This document shows positions 16,702 to 25,716 of a stretch of DNA of 34,231 nucleotides, piece by piece. Under the pieces are notes generated by a model, which saw only the letters and a list, made by a program, of their open reading frames with translations, was not told the DNA's origin and searched no databases. The stretch's first letter is position 1. Each line of letters starts with the position of its first letter. The DNA is from Halioxenophilus sp964342265. GTDB lineage: Bacteria > Pseudomonadota > Gammaproteobacteria > Pseudomonadales > Cellvibrionaceae. Location of the stretch: assembly GCA_964342265.1 (NCBI GenBank), contig CAYFFE010000029.1:1-34231 (forward strand), in the 5' to 3' direction. The translations under genes were made by a program, and so were the position numbers.

Positions 16702-17595
16702 ATGGCAGAAACATCAAAACCTTACACGCGCAATGGTGAGGTTTTAGCGGGCACCGAGGTCCCTGCTGGCATTCGACGAATTGCTTTGGGGTTGGAGTAC
16801 AACGGTGCGGATTTTCGCGGTTTTCAAGTTCAAAAGCACGATCCGCAGACAGTGCAGGGGCATTTACATCAGGCGTTGTCGAAAGTCGCCGATGAGCCCA
16901 TCGAATTAGTCTGCGCCGGGCGCACCGATGCCGGCGTACACGCCACCAACCAAGTGGTTCATTTCGATACTCTGGCCGATCGCCCAGCCAAAGCCTGGAC
17001 CATGGGGGTTAATACTAAATTGCCCGATCGTGTGGCTGTGCACTGGGCTTGCGCAATGCCCATGGAGTTTCACGCTCGTTTCAGCGCCCGCAGCCGAACC
17101 TATCGCTACATTATCCAAAATACACGTACCCGGCCCGGTATTCACAACGGTTTAGTCACTTGGGATAAGCGCACGCTAAACTTGTCGGCCATGCGCGAGG
17201 CGGCTGCACAGTTGGTGGGCGAACACGACTTTTCATCCTTTCGAGCGGCGCAATGCCAGGCCAAGAATCCGGTGCGGCGTATTCATTATCTGGAAGTTAT
17301 CGAGCTTGAGCCTTACATCGTAATCGAAATCAGCGCCAATGCATTTTTACACCATATGGTGCGCAATATCGTTGGGGTATTGGCAACCATTGCCAGCGGC
17401 GAAAAGCCGCTCAATTGGGTAAATGAAGTATTGGCCGCCAAAGATCGCACGCAAGGCGGAATAACCGCACCGGCTGCGGGCTTGTATCTGGTGAAGGTAG
17501 AATATCCGGCCCATTTTAACCTGCCAAATTGGCAACCTGGGCCCTCGTTTTTGCGATTACCCTTGGTAAAAAGCGACTCCAATCCAGGCTCGTAA
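16702..17595 (+). CDS. truA: tRNA pseudouridine synthase A
   Basis: TruA isomerises uridine to pseudouridine at positions 38-40 in the anticodon arm of tRNAs. The catalytic Asp76 lies in CAGRTDAGVHATNQVVHF, the family signature. Other family segments are LEYNGADFRGFQ, FHARFSARSRTYRY and FLHHMVRNIVG. The ATG at 16702 has TAGGT upstream and gives 297 residues, with an N-terminal extension of about 20 residues over E. coli TruA (270). A GTG at 16654 would add 16 more residues with no family support. It lies between fimV and trpF, the same context as in Pseudomonas. Confidence 0.96.
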   Translation: MAETSKPYTRNGEVLAGTEVPAGIRRIALGLEYNGADFRGFQVQKHDPQTVQGHLHQALSKVADEPIELVCAGRTDAGVHATNQVVHFDTLADRPAKAWTMGVNTKLPDRVAVHWACAMPMEFHARFSARSRTYRYIIQNTRTRPGIHNGLVTWDKRTLNLSAMREAAAQLVGEHDFSSFRAAQCQAKNPVRRIHYLEVIELEPYIVIEISANAFLHHMVRNIVGVLATIASGEKPLNWVNEVLAAKDRTQGGITAPAAGLYLVKVEYPAHFNLPNWQPGPSFLRLPLVKSDSNPGS

Positions 17596-17613
17596 CAACA
17601 AGCGTTAGCTCCC

Positions 17614-17630
17614 AACAGATCCAATCTGTT
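17614..17630. promoter_or_regulatory. palindrome overlapping a probable promoter upstream of trpF
   Basis: AACAGAT-CCA-ATCTGTT is a perfect 17-bp inverted repeat located 42 bp before the trpF ATG. A TATGAT (17630-17635) that could be a -10 element begins at its last base, so a protein bound here would block RNA polymerase. It differs from the E. coli TrpR operator (core CTAG). No T-run follows, so it is unlikely to be a terminator. Confidence 0.45.
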
Positions 17631-17672
17631 ATGATCCTCGGTCTTTTATTATCCCGGATAAAGTACTGAACA

Positions 17673-18305
17673 ATGCGCGTTGAACAGCCGCCCAGAGTTA
17701 AAATATGCGGAATTACGTCTGTTTTGGATGCCCAGTTAACCGCCGCCGCCGGTGCCGATGCCGTTGGCTTGGTGTTTTACCCAAAAAGCTCGCGTTATAT
17801 TGATATCAATACCGCCAGAGCCATAGCTCGCGCAGTCGGGCCTTTTGTTACAGTAGTGGGGCTGTTTGTGGATATGGCCGAGGATGATGTAAAAACAATT
17901 TTGCAAGCAGTGCCTCTGCATCTGTTGCAATTTCACGGCAATGAAACCAACGAATTTTGTGTTCAGTTCCACCGACCCTTTATGAAAGCCATTCGCATGG
18001 CACCGGAATTGAACGTTGAGCAGGCCATTAATTCCTACCCAGATGCCTGTGGAATACTGCTCGACAGCTACCAACCGGGAGTGCCGGGCGGTACGGGTAA
18101 AAGTTTTGAATGGCAGCGCTTTCCGCAATCGTCGGAAAAAAATCTGGTATTGGCGGGGGGTTTAAATCCAGAAAATGTTGCCCAGGCAGTGATCACAACC
18201 CAGCCTTACGGCGTAGACGTGAGCGGCGGTGTAGAAAAACAACCTGGCCAAAAATGCATGGGGAAGGTAGCGGCGTTTATTGAGGCCGCTCGAACATGCT
18301 ACTGA
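17673..18305 (+). CDS. trpF: phosphoribosylanthranilate isomerase
   Basis: TrpF converts N-(5-phosphoribosyl)anthranilate to CdRP, the third step from chorismate to tryptophan. The 210-residue stand-alone TIM barrel has the family start KICGIT with general base Cys12, and LLDSYQPGVPGGTGKSF with the expected acid Asp131 and the phosphate-binding loop; the last phosphate-binding segment is GVDVSGGVE. It is not fused to TrpC as in enteric bacteria. It is followed 27 bp later by trpB and probably heads a trpF-trpB-trpA-accD-folC transcript. Confidence 0.96.
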   Translation: MRVEQPPRVKICGITSVLDAQLTAAAGADAVGLVFYPKSSRYIDINTARAIARAVGPFVTVVGLFVDMAEDDVKTILQAVPLHLLQFHGNETNEFCVQFHRPFMKAIRMAPELNVEQAINSYPDACGILLDSYQPGVPGGTGKSFEWQRFPQSSEKNLVLAGGLNPENVAQAVITTQPYGVDVSGGVEKQPGQKCMGKVAAFIEAARTCY

Positions 18306-18332
18306 GTGAGTTAACAAGAAAAAGGTACGCTT

Positions 18333-19565
18333 GTGCAAGATGCTAAAGACACATCGGCTCAGCCGGTGGATTACAGTCAATTTCCCGATAAAAAAGGCCA
18401 TTTTGGCCCCTACGGCGGTCGGTTTGTTTCCGAAACGCTGATTTGCGCCCTTGATGAATTGGCCGAAATGTACAATCGGCTGAAATCCGATCCGGAATTT
18501 ATCAGCGAATTCGATCGCGATTTGGCTCATTTTGTCGGTCGTCCATCGCCGTTGTATTTGGCCGAACACTGGACGCAACAAGCCGGCGGCGCGCAGATTT
18601 ACCTCAAACGAGAAGACCTTAACCACACTGGGGCACACAAAGTTAACAACACCATTGGCCAGGCTCTGTTGGCCAAGCACAGTGGTAAAACGCGTGTTAT
18701 CGCCGAAACCGGCGCCGGTCAACACGGTGTGGCCACCGCCACCATCGCAGCTCGTCTGGGCCTAAAATGCCAAGTGTATATGGGCTCGGAAGACGTAAAA
18801 CGTCAAACGCTGAACGTCTATCGCATGAAGCTCTTGGGCGCTGAAGTGATTCCCGTGGAATCTGGCTCGAAAACGCTCAAAGATGCCATGAACGAAGCCA
18901 TGCGCGATTGGGTAACCAACGTTGACGATACCTTTTACATCATCGGCACAGTGGCAGGCCCACACCCTTATCCGCAATTAGTGCGCGATTTTCAGTCGGT
19001 TATTGGCCGGGAAGCGCGTGCGCAATGCCTAGAGCAGGCCGGTCGTCTGCCGGATGCTTTGGTGGCTTGTGTCGGTGGCGGCTCCAATGCCATTGGTTTG
19101 TTTCATCCATTCCTAAACGATGAATCTGTGGCCATGTATGGCGTGGAAGCCGGCGGCGATGGCGTTGAAACAGGCCGTCATGCAGCACCGCTCAACGAGG
19201 GCATTCCCGGCATTTTGCATGGTAATCGCACCTATTTGATGGAAGACGAAAACGGCCAGATTATCGAAACCCATTCGGTATCGGCCGGATTGGATTATCC
19301 CGGTGTTGGCCCGGAACACAGTTGGCTGAAAGACATTGGTCGGGTAAATTACGTGGCCATTAACGACCAAGAGGCTCTGGGTGCGTTTCGCATGCTTACC
19401 AAAGTAGAAGGTATTATGCCTGCACTGGAAAGCAGCCACGCTATTGCCTACGCCGATAAATTGGCCAAGACCCTCTCTAAAGATGACATTGTGTTGGTCA
19501 ATTTGTCCGGTCGAGGCGATAAAGACATCCATACAGTCGCCGCCATCGATGGCATTACCGTTTAA
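18333..19565 (+). CDS. trpB: tryptophan synthase beta subunit
   Basis: TrpB joins indole, delivered from TrpA, to serine with pyridoxal phosphate to make tryptophan. The protein is 410 residues and starts with GTG, preceded by AAAAAGG. The PLP lysine Lys103 is in NHTGAHKVNN, and the cofactor phosphate loop is GGGSNAIGLF. FGPYGGRFV near the start and LSGRGDKD near the end are typical of the TrpB1 class that partners with TrpA. It lies 16 bp upstream of trpA, consistent with translation of the two subunits from one message. Confidence 0.98.
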   Translation: MQDAKDTSAQPVDYSQFPDKKGHFGPYGGRFVSETLICALDELAEMYNRLKSDPEFISEFDRDLAHFVGRPSPLYLAEHWTQQAGGAQIYLKREDLNHTGAHKVNNTIGQALLAKHSGKTRVIAETGAGQHGVATATIAARLGLKCQVYMGSEDVKRQTLNVYRMKLLGAEVIPVESGSKTLKDAMNEAMRDWVTNVDDTFYIIGTVAGPHPYPQLVRDFQSVIGREARAQCLEQAGRLPDALVACVGGGSNAIGLFHPFLNDESVAMYGVEAGGDGVETGRHAAPLNEGIPGILHGNRTYLMEDENGQIIETHSVSAGLDYPGVGPEHSWLKDIGRVNYVAINDQEALGAFRMLTKVEGIMPALESSHAIAYADKLAKTLSKDDIVLVNLSGRGDKDIHTVAAIDGITV

Positions 19566-19581
19566 TTGGCGTTTATAAAAA

Positions 19582-20391
19582 ATGAATCGAATTGATCAAT
19601 GTCTGGCCCAACTCAAACAAGAGGGCCGCAAAGCTTTAGTCACCTACATCGTAGCGGGCGATCCCGACCCACAAGCCACCTTACCGAGCATGCACGCTCT
19701 GGTGAAAAGTGGTGTGGACATCATCGAATTAGGTGTGCCTTTTTCCGATCCCATGGCCGAAGGGCCCGTTATTCAAAAGGGCCATGAGCGCGCCTTGGAA
19801 CACAACACCAGCTTGCGAGATGTGATGGCACTGGTGGCAGAGTTCCGACAATCCAATCAGACTACACCCGTGGTGCTAATGGGTTACGCTAATCCAGTGG
19901 AGCGCATGGGTTATGCCAGATTTGCACAACGGGCGGCCGAGGTTGGGGTCGACGGCTTATTAACCGTGGATTTGCCGCCGGAAGAGGCCGAAGCGCTGAA
20001 TGTGGAGCTCAAACAAGTCGGTCTGGAAAATATTTTTCTGCTCGCACCGACCAGTCGCGACGATCGCGTTAAATCCGTAGCAGCATTGGCCTCGGGTTTT
20101 ATTTATTACGTGTCACTCAAAGGCGTAACTGGGGCCGGGCACTTAGATGCCGCCAACGTCGCCGAAAATGTGGCGAGAATTCGACAAATTACCGAACTGC
20201 CTATTTGTGTGGGCTTTGGTATCAAGGATGGTAAATCAGCCAAAGCCATTGCCGAACACGCCGATGGCGCGGTAGTCGGTAGTGTTTTAGTGGCAAACAT
20301 GGGAGAAATGGCGGGGCGGGAACCCGAAGCAATTGCTTCTGCCGTCGCCGAATTAATCGCTCCCATCCGAGCTGCACTCGACGAGTTGTAA
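19582..20391 (+). CDS. trpA: tryptophan synthase alpha subunit
   Basis: TrpA cleaves indole-3-glycerol phosphate to indole and glyceraldehyde-3-phosphate and channels indole to TrpB. It is a 269-residue TIM barrel, normal for the family. The catalytic Glu49 is in IIELGVPFSDP. The second classical catalytic residue, Asp60 in the enteric enzyme (ADGP), is Glu60 here (MAEGP). The loop YYVSLKGVTG and the phosphate-binding GFGIKDG and VVGSVLV are present. The gene follows trpB by 16 bp and precedes accD by 45 bp. Everything else suggests a working enzyme. Confidence 0.97.
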   Translation: MNRIDQCLAQLKQEGRKALVTYIVAGDPDPQATLPSMHALVKSGVDIIELGVPFSDPMAEGPVIQKGHERALEHNTSLRDVMALVAEFRQSNQTTPVVLMGYANPVERMGYARFAQRAAEVGVDGLLTVDLPPEEAEALNVELKQVGLENIFLLAPTSRDDRVKSVAALASGFIYYVSLKGVTGAGHLDAANVAENVARIRQITELPICVGFGIKDGKSAKAIAEHADGAVVGSVLVANMGEMAGREPEAIASAVAELIAPIRAALDEL

Positions 20392-20436
20392 AATCGCTGG
20401 GTGGTTTTGCCTTTCCCCTGAAAAACAGAGAGAAAT

Positions 20437-21303
20437 ATGAGCTGGTTAGAAAAAATTCGTCCTAATATTGCTAAAGGTGAACGCAAACGTGGCGCCAGTA
20501 AAGTGCCCGAAGGCTTGTGGAAAAAGTGCGTTAATTGCGGCTCCATCCTTTATCGTCCAGAGTTAGAACGCAACCATGATGTCTGCCCAAAATGTGAACA
20601 TCACATGAGAATAGGTGCCCGTCGTCGACTGGATATTTTCCTCGATGAAGAGGGAAGAGAAGAGCTGGCCACGGATGTATTGCCAAAAGACCGGCTTAAG
20701 TTTCGCGATATTAAAAAGTATCGCGATCGCTTAAGCGAGGCCGAAAAATCCACCGGCGAAAAAGAAGCTCTAATCGCCATGCGTGGCACGGTTAAAACCA
20801 TGCCCGTAGTCGCGACTGCCTTTGAGTTCGCCTTTATGGGCGGCTCTATGGGCTACGTGGTGGGCGAGCGCTTTACCCGCGCGGCGCAATTGGCGTTATC
20901 CGAGAGAATTCCTCTTGTGTGTTTTTCGGCTACTGGCGGTGCGCGTATGCAGGAAGCGTTAATCTCGCTGATGCAAATGGCTAAAACCAGCGCCATTATC
21001 GAAAAGCTCAAGCAAAATGGCGTGCCTTACATTTCGGTGTTAACCGATCCGGTCTACGGCGGTGTTTCGGCATCACTGGCGCTGCTTGGCGATATTAATA
21101 TTGCCGAACCCGGCGCTCGTTCTGGCTTTGCCGGCCCCAACATCATTGAGCAAACCATTCGCCAAAAATTGCCGCCGGGTTTCCAGCGCAGCGAGTTTTT
21201 GCTCGATCACGGTGCCATCGATATGATTGTTCATCGCAATGAAATGCGCGACAAAATCAACGGCTTGTTAACCAAGCTTACGGGTTTCTCCAACGCGTCC
21301 TAA
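20437..21303 (+). CDS. accD: acetyl-CoA carboxylase carboxyltransferase subunit beta
   Basis: AccD with AccA transfers the carboxyl group from carboxybiotin to acetyl-CoA, making malonyl-CoA for fatty-acid synthesis. The 288-residue protein has the N-terminal zinc ribbon (Cys31, Cys34, Cys50, Cys53 in C..C-x15-C..C spacing), followed by the crotonase-fold carboxyltransferase core with FMGGSMGYVVGER, SATGGARMQE and DPVYGGVSASLALLGD. The ribosome-binding site is AGAGAGAAAT. It sits between trpA and folC, the usual arrangement in gammaproteobacteria. Confidence 0.97.
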   Translation: MSWLEKIRPNIAKGERKRGASKVPEGLWKKCVNCGSILYRPELERNHDVCPKCEHHMRIGARRRLDIFLDEEGREELATDVLPKDRLKFRDIKKYRDRLSEAEKSTGEKEALIAMRGTVKTMPVVATAFEFAFMGGSMGYVVGERFTRAAQLALSERIPLVCFSATGGARMQEALISLMQMAKTSAIIEKLKQNGVPYISVLTDPVYGGVSASLALLGDINIAEPGARSGFAGPNIIEQTIRQKLPPGFQRSEFLLDHGAIDMIVHRNEMRDKINGLLTKLTGFSNAS

Positions 21304-21316
21304 GAGCCGTTTGTTG

Positions 21317-22618
21317 ATGCGCTACACCACATTGCAGGACTGGCTGGATTGGCAGCAAACGCTGCACCCCAAAGCCATCGACATGAGCCTTGAGCGAATC
21401 GCTCTGGTGGCGGAGCGGTTAGGACTGCGACCAGCTAGGCAAGAGGGCGATTACCCCAAGGTCATCACCGTTGCCGGTACCAATGGCAAGGGCTCTTGCG
21501 TAAAAACGCTGGAGTCGTTGTTGTTAGCCCAAGGCAAGAGCGTGGGCGCGTTCACTTCGCCACACGTACTGCGCTACAACGAGCGCATTCGCTTAAATGG
21601 CTTGGATGCCAGCGATGAGCAGATACTCGAAGCCTTTCACGCTATCGATCAAGCGCGCGAATCCATCAGCTTAACCTATTTCGAATTCGCTACCCTCGCG
21701 GCTGCCTGGCTGTTTAAAACTCAACAATTGAGCTACTGGCTGTTGGAAGTGGGCCTGGGCGGGCGTTTGGATTCGGTAAATATCTGGGACGCCGATGTGG
21801 CCATCATTACCTCCATTGGTATCGATCACATCAAATGGCTGGGCGACAATCGCGAAGATATTGGCCGCGAGAAAGCCGGTATCCTGCGCGCTAATCGATG
21901 GGCTGTGTGCGCGGATAAAACCCCGCCAGCCACTATCACCGCAGTGGCCGAACAAACCGGCGCTTACTTGCTGCAAGCTGGCGTCGATTTCGATTGGCAA
22001 ATTACCCAAGATGCGGAGTTGCCACTGGTTTGGACCTGCAAAGCTTTGGGTAAAGAGCCTGCGGTAAAGTTAACGCTGCCCGAGCCGAATTTGCCGTTGC
22101 CCAGTGTGGCAGGCGCACTCACTGCGCTAAAGTTGCTCGACAGATTACCCGAGCGGGACGACTGCCAAGAGCAACTGAGCGAGTGTCATTTGGCGGGGCG
22201 ATTTCAGCGGGCCAGTTTTCAAAATCGGTTGCTCGTTGTGGATGTGGCGCACAATTCCGACGCGGTGGCTTTGCTGGCCGATAAAGTTGCCGGGCTGAAT
22301 ATCGCCGGTAAAATTGTTGCGGTATTCGCGGCCATGGCCGACAAAGACGTCGACAACATGATCGAGCCTCTGCTCGGCAAAATAGAGCGCTGGTACTTGC
22401 CGGCCATGGCGGGCAATGCTCGGGCAATGCAGCCCGATCATTTGGATAAAGCCCTCAAAGCGTTTAATCAATCCACTGTACTTTGTGAGAATATGACTCA
22501 GGCGTTGGTACATGCCAGTCAAATCGACGATGATGGCCTAATATTAGTATTTGGCTCGTTTTACACAGTCGAGGCTTGTTTGCGTTGTGAGGGCGTTAAG
22601 GTATCTTCATCCGCTTAG
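21317..22618 (+). CDS. folC: folylpolyglutamate synthase / dihydrofolate synthase
   Basis: FolC adds glutamate to dihydropteroate and then lengthens the polyglutamate tail of folates. The ATP-binding P-loop TVAGTNGKGS is at about residues 51-60, with the Mur-ligase-like motifs YFEFATLAAAWLF, LEVGLGGRLDSVN and ITSIGIDHIKWLG following. The C-terminal domain has GRFQ and VDVAHNSDAV. The ATG at 21317, with AAGAG about 10 bases upstream, gives 433 residues; two TTG codons directly before it are less likely starts. It begins 13 bp after accD and is very probably co-transcribed with it. Confidence 0.96.
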   Translation: MRYTTLQDWLDWQQTLHPKAIDMSLERIALVAERLGLRPARQEGDYPKVITVAGTNGKGSCVKTLESLLLAQGKSVGAFTSPHVLRYNERIRLNGLDASDEQILEAFHAIDQARESISLTYFEFATLAAAWLFKTQQLSYWLLEVGLGGRLDSVNIWDADVAIITSIGIDHIKWLGDNREDIGREKAGILRANRWAVCADKTPPATITAVAEQTGAYLLQAGVDFDWQITQDAELPLVWTCKALGKEPAVKLTLPEPNLPLPSVAGALTALKLLDRLPERDDCQEQLSECHLAGRFQRASFQNRLLVVDVAHNSDAVALLADKVAGLNIAGKIVAVFAAMADKDVDNMIEPLLGKIERWYLPAMAGNARAMQPDHLDKALKAFNQSTVLCENMTQALVHASQIDDDGLILVFGSFYTVEACLRCEGVKVSSSA

Positions 22619-22771
22619 TGTCAACAGGCCCTAGTGTCGTTAACATCAGCAGTGACGTTAACATCAGCGCAACGTTTGTAAAATCGCTATAGGGCGATTA
22701 ATTAATCGGTATCTGTGCCATTTTAAAGTTTTGTATCACCTCAAAAAGACTGCCAGTCACAGGAGAATCGA
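22619..22771. promoter_or_regulatory. folC-dedD spacer with short direct repeat and palindrome
   Basis: CGTTAACATCAGC occurs twice, 18 bp apart (22638-22650 and 22656-22668). Downstream is a perfect 14-bp palindrome CGATTAATTAATCG (22695-22708). These sit where a promoter for dedD-cvpA-purF would be expected. No clear -10/-35 pair is visible. Confidence 0.4.
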
Positions 22772-23392
22772 GTGGATAGTGGCGTCAAGCAACGGCTTAT
22801 AGGCGCTTGCGTACTTATTGCCTCCGCCGTAATTTTTCTACCGAGTTTGCTGGAGCGTCCCGCTGAGCAGACTCTGGATACCACCTCAGAAATACCCCCC
22901 GAGCCCAGTTTTACGCTGTATCCGCACACATCGCCCCAGCCACCCCAAGGTATTGAGCCGCCTCCCGATCAATCCGAATTGTTTGTGCCCAAACAGGAAG
23001 ACATCGAGCAGCAGAAAGACAACGAGCAGCCGCCCGAGCCAAAAATAGCAGAAGTAAAGCCGGCCTCCGCAAAAGAGGCATCCAACAGCGACGCTGCGCC
23101 AGCTCCTCAGCCATCCAAGGCGGACGAAACCGGCTTTGATGAATCGGGCCTGCCCAGAGCCTGGGTGGTGCAGGTCGCAAGCTTTAGCGAAGAACCTCGC
23201 GCTGGAGCCATGGTTGATAAGTTAAAAGCAAAGGATTATCGCGCCTACTACCGACAAGTGAATCACCTGGAGCAGCCCATGTATCGCGTGTTTGTGGGCC
23301 CCAAGGTGGAGAAAAAAGACGCCGAGCAGCTAAAACAAGCGCTCGATAAAGAATTAAACGCCCAAACGCTGGTTTTAAAGTTTACGCCGTAA
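22772..23392 (+). CDS. dedD: SPOR-domain cell-division protein, DedD type
   Basis: The 206-residue protein has a short cytoplasmic start, one membrane helix (about 8-27), a Pro/Glu-rich periplasmic linker and a C-terminal SPOR domain (about 127-206; AWVVQVASFSEEPRAGAMV ... MYRVFVGPKVEKKDAEQL). SPOR domains bind denuded peptidoglycan at the division septum. The start is GTG at 22772, with AGGAGA just upstream. The position between folC and cvpA-purF matches the dedD locus of gammaproteobacteria; assignment to DedD rather than another SPOR protein rests on this context. Confidence 0.9.
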   Translation: MDSGVKQRLIGACVLIASAVIFLPSLLERPAEQTLDTTSEIPPEPSFTLYPHTSPQPPQGIEPPPDQSELFVPKQEDIEQQKDNEQPPEPKIAEVKPASAKEASNSDAAPAPQPSKADETGFDESGLPRAWVVQVASFSEEPRAGAMVDKLKAKDYRAYYRQVNHLEQPMYRVFVGPKVEKKDAEQLKQALDKELNAQTLVLKFTP

Positions 23393-23521
23393 AAATTTCT
23401 GCCTAAATGACTAATAAATTGGTGTGCCAGGCGCACCACTGGCTTTGCCTTCCACTAAACTGCTAGAATCGCGCGCTTTAATTTCTCGTGAATATTACAA
23501 GATTGTAGGACTTTTAGCGGA

Positions 23522-24019
23522 ATGCCCGGAGCCGACATTGCCATTATCGCCGTGATACTCATTTCGGGGCTGATCAGTTTGTGGCGTGGATTCATTAAAG
23601 AGGCGTTGTCTCTAGTCGTTTGGCTGGCCGCTTTGTTTATTGCAATTTCGTTTCGCGAGCCCATGGCGCTGGTGCTCGCGCCCTATATCGAGGCGCCATC
23701 GCTGCAGATCGTTGTGGCGTTTATCATTCTTTTTGTACTCACCCTAATTGTGGGTGGGTTGATTAACCACCTGATTGGCCATTTGGTTAAAGCCAGTGGA
23801 TTAACCGGCACCGACCGATTTCTCGGCCTAATTTTTGGCCTGGCGCGCGGTGTATTGGTGGTTTTGATTGTGTTGATGCTCTTGCCTAAGTTTATTCCGG
23901 TGGATCAGGATCAATGGTGGCAGCAATCGCTGTTAATTCCCTATATCCTGACGCTCGAGTCCGCTGTGGTTGAGTTAAAAGACGGAATTCAATCGTTGGT
24001 GTCTGGTTGGCTTTCGTAG
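23522..24019 (+). CDS. cvpA: CvpA family inner-membrane protein
   Basis: This 165-residue protein has four hydrophobic segments (about 5-20, 28-45, 62-85 and 102-122) and the family start ADIAIIAVILISGLISLWRG followed by FIKEALSLVVW. CvpA was named for colicin V production in E. coli and is needed for envelope resistance in several enterics; its molecular role is unknown. It lies 106 bp upstream of purF, the widely conserved cvpA-purF pair. A possible -10 TAGAAT at 23463-23468 lies upstream, without a good -35. Confidence 0.93.
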   Translation: MPGADIAIIAVILISGLISLWRGFIKEALSLVVWLAALFIAISFREPMALVLAPYIEAPSLQIVVAFIILFVLTLIVGGLINHLIGHLVKASGLTGTDRFLGLIFGLARGVLVVLIVLMLLPKFIPVDQDQWWQQSLLIPYILTLESAVVELKDGIQSLVSGWLS

Positions 24020-24125
24020 GAGTCAACTCATCTCAGATTTGAGCAAAAGTATCAGCTAACGGATTGGTTACAAGCCAGGTTGAACAATCATCTGGCAATA
24101 GCAAGTTTGAAATAGAGGTGCCTAT

Positions 24126-25664
24126 ATGTGCGGTATTGTTGGAATTGTGGGTAAAGCGAACGTCAACCTGGAGTTGTACGATGCCCTGACCATGTTGCAA
24201 CACCGTGGCCAGGATGCCGCCGGTATCATGACGTGTCATAACGGTCGCATTGCCCAGCAAAAGGCCAATGGTCTGGTGCGCGATGTGTTTCGCTCCCGGC
24301 ATATGCAGCGGCTGGTGGGCAATGTGGGCATTGGTCACGTGCGTTATCCCACAGCAGGCAGCTCTGGCCCGGCCCTGGCTCAGCCGTTTTATGTGAATTC
24401 GCCCTACGGAATTGGCCTGGCTCACAACGGTAATCTCACTAATACCGCCGAAGTGGCGGAAATGCTCTACAAAACGGATTTACGCCACGTAAATACCGAC
24501 TCCGATACCGAAGTTTTACTCAATGTATTTGCCCATGAGTTGCAAAAACTCGGCAAACTAACACCCACCGCCGAGGATATATTCGCGGCGGTTAAAAGTG
24601 TTCATCAGCGTGTGCGCGGCGGTTACGCCGTGGTGGCTTTGGTGGCTAATTACGGTTTAGTGGCATTTCGCGATCCCAACGGTATTCGCCCATTGGTGTA
24701 TGGCCAAAGGCAAACGGGCCAGGGGGTATCGCACATGGTAGCCTCCGAGAGCGTGGCCTTTAACGTAAATGGCTACAAGTTGGTGCGTGATGTGGCACCG
24801 GGCGAGGCCATTTATATTACCAACGATGGCGATTTTTACGCCCAGCAATGTGCAGAGAGCACGTCGTTAACCCCGTGTATTTTTGAGCATGTGTATTTTG
24901 CTCGACCCGACTCCATTATGGACGGCGTGAGTGTGTACAAATCCCGTTTGCGTCAGGGCGAGCGATTAGCGGCCAAGATCGCTCGCGAGCGTCCCGATCA
25001 CGATATTCACGTGGTTATCCCCATTCCGGATTCCTCACGTGTAGCCGGTCAAATGGTGGCGCAAAACCTGGGCGTTAAATTCCGCGAGGGACTGGTTAAA
25101 AACCGCTACATTGGTCGCACGTTTATTATGCCCGGCCAACAGCAGCGCAAAAAATCTGTGCGCCAAAAGCTCAATCCCATTGAGTTGGAGTTTCGAGGTA
25201 AAAATGTCTTGCTGGTGGATGATTCCATCGTGCGTGGAACCACTTGCCAACAAATCATTCAAATGGCTAGAGATTCCGGGGCAAACAAAGTCTATTTTGC
25301 CTCGGCCTCACCCGCAGTGAAGTACCCTAACGTTTACGGCATCGATATGCCGAGTGCGAAAGAATTAATTGCCCACGAGCGCAGCGTCGAAGACGTGTGC
25401 AAGGAAATTGGAGCCGACTGGCTGATATACCAAGATTTGGACGATTTGTATTCCGCCTCCAAAGACGGAAATCCCAATATTAATCGCTTCGAAGCCGCCG
25501 TGTTTACTGGCGAATACATCACCGGCGATGTGGATCAAGCCTATCTCGATAAACTGGACGCCGTGCGCAACGATCAATCCAAAAAAGCCAGTAAAATCAA
25601 TACCAGCGATGGCACTGCAGTGATTGGCTTGCACAACGAGAGCGATGCCAGCAATTACGGCTAA
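24126..25664 (+). CDS. purF: amidophosphoribosyltransferase
   Basis: PurF makes 5-phosphoribosylamine from PRPP and glutamine, the committed step of purine synthesis. The protein starts MCGIVGIVG, so Cys2 becomes the N-terminal glutaminase nucleophile after Met removal and there is no propeptide, as in the E. coli type. The glutaminase domain shows HRGQDAAGI and GHVRYPTAGSS; the phosphoribosyltransferase domain shows the PRPP motif VLLVDDSIVRGTT (about 361-373). The 512-residue length is normal. The ribosome-binding site AGAGG lies before the ATG. It is preceded by cvpA and followed 52 bp later by metZ, as in Pseudomonas. Confidence 0.98.
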   Translation: MCGIVGIVGKANVNLELYDALTMLQHRGQDAAGIMTCHNGRIAQQKANGLVRDVFRSRHMQRLVGNVGIGHVRYPTAGSSGPALAQPFYVNSPYGIGLAHNGNLTNTAEVAEMLYKTDLRHVNTDSDTEVLLNVFAHELQKLGKLTPTAEDIFAAVKSVHQRVRGGYAVVALVANYGLVAFRDPNGIRPLVYGQRQTGQGVSHMVASESVAFNVNGYKLVRDVAPGEAIYITNDGDFYAQQCAESTSLTPCIFEHVYFARPDSIMDGVSVYKSRLRQGERLAAKIARERPDHDIHVVIPIPDSSRVAGQMVAQNLGVKFREGLVKNRYIGRTFIMPGQQQRKKSVRQKLNPIELEFRGKNVLLVDDSIVRGTTCQQIIQMARDSGANKVYFASASPAVKYPNVYGIDMPSAKELIAHERSVEDVCKEIGADWLIYQDLDDLYSASKDGNPNINRFEAAVFTGEYITGDVDQAYLDKLDAVRNDQSKKASKINTSDGTAVIGLHNESDASNYG

Positions 25665-25716
25665 AAAATAATTTGGGTTGGCAACTAGCCCCCGATGATC
25701 GAATAAAAGTGAATTT

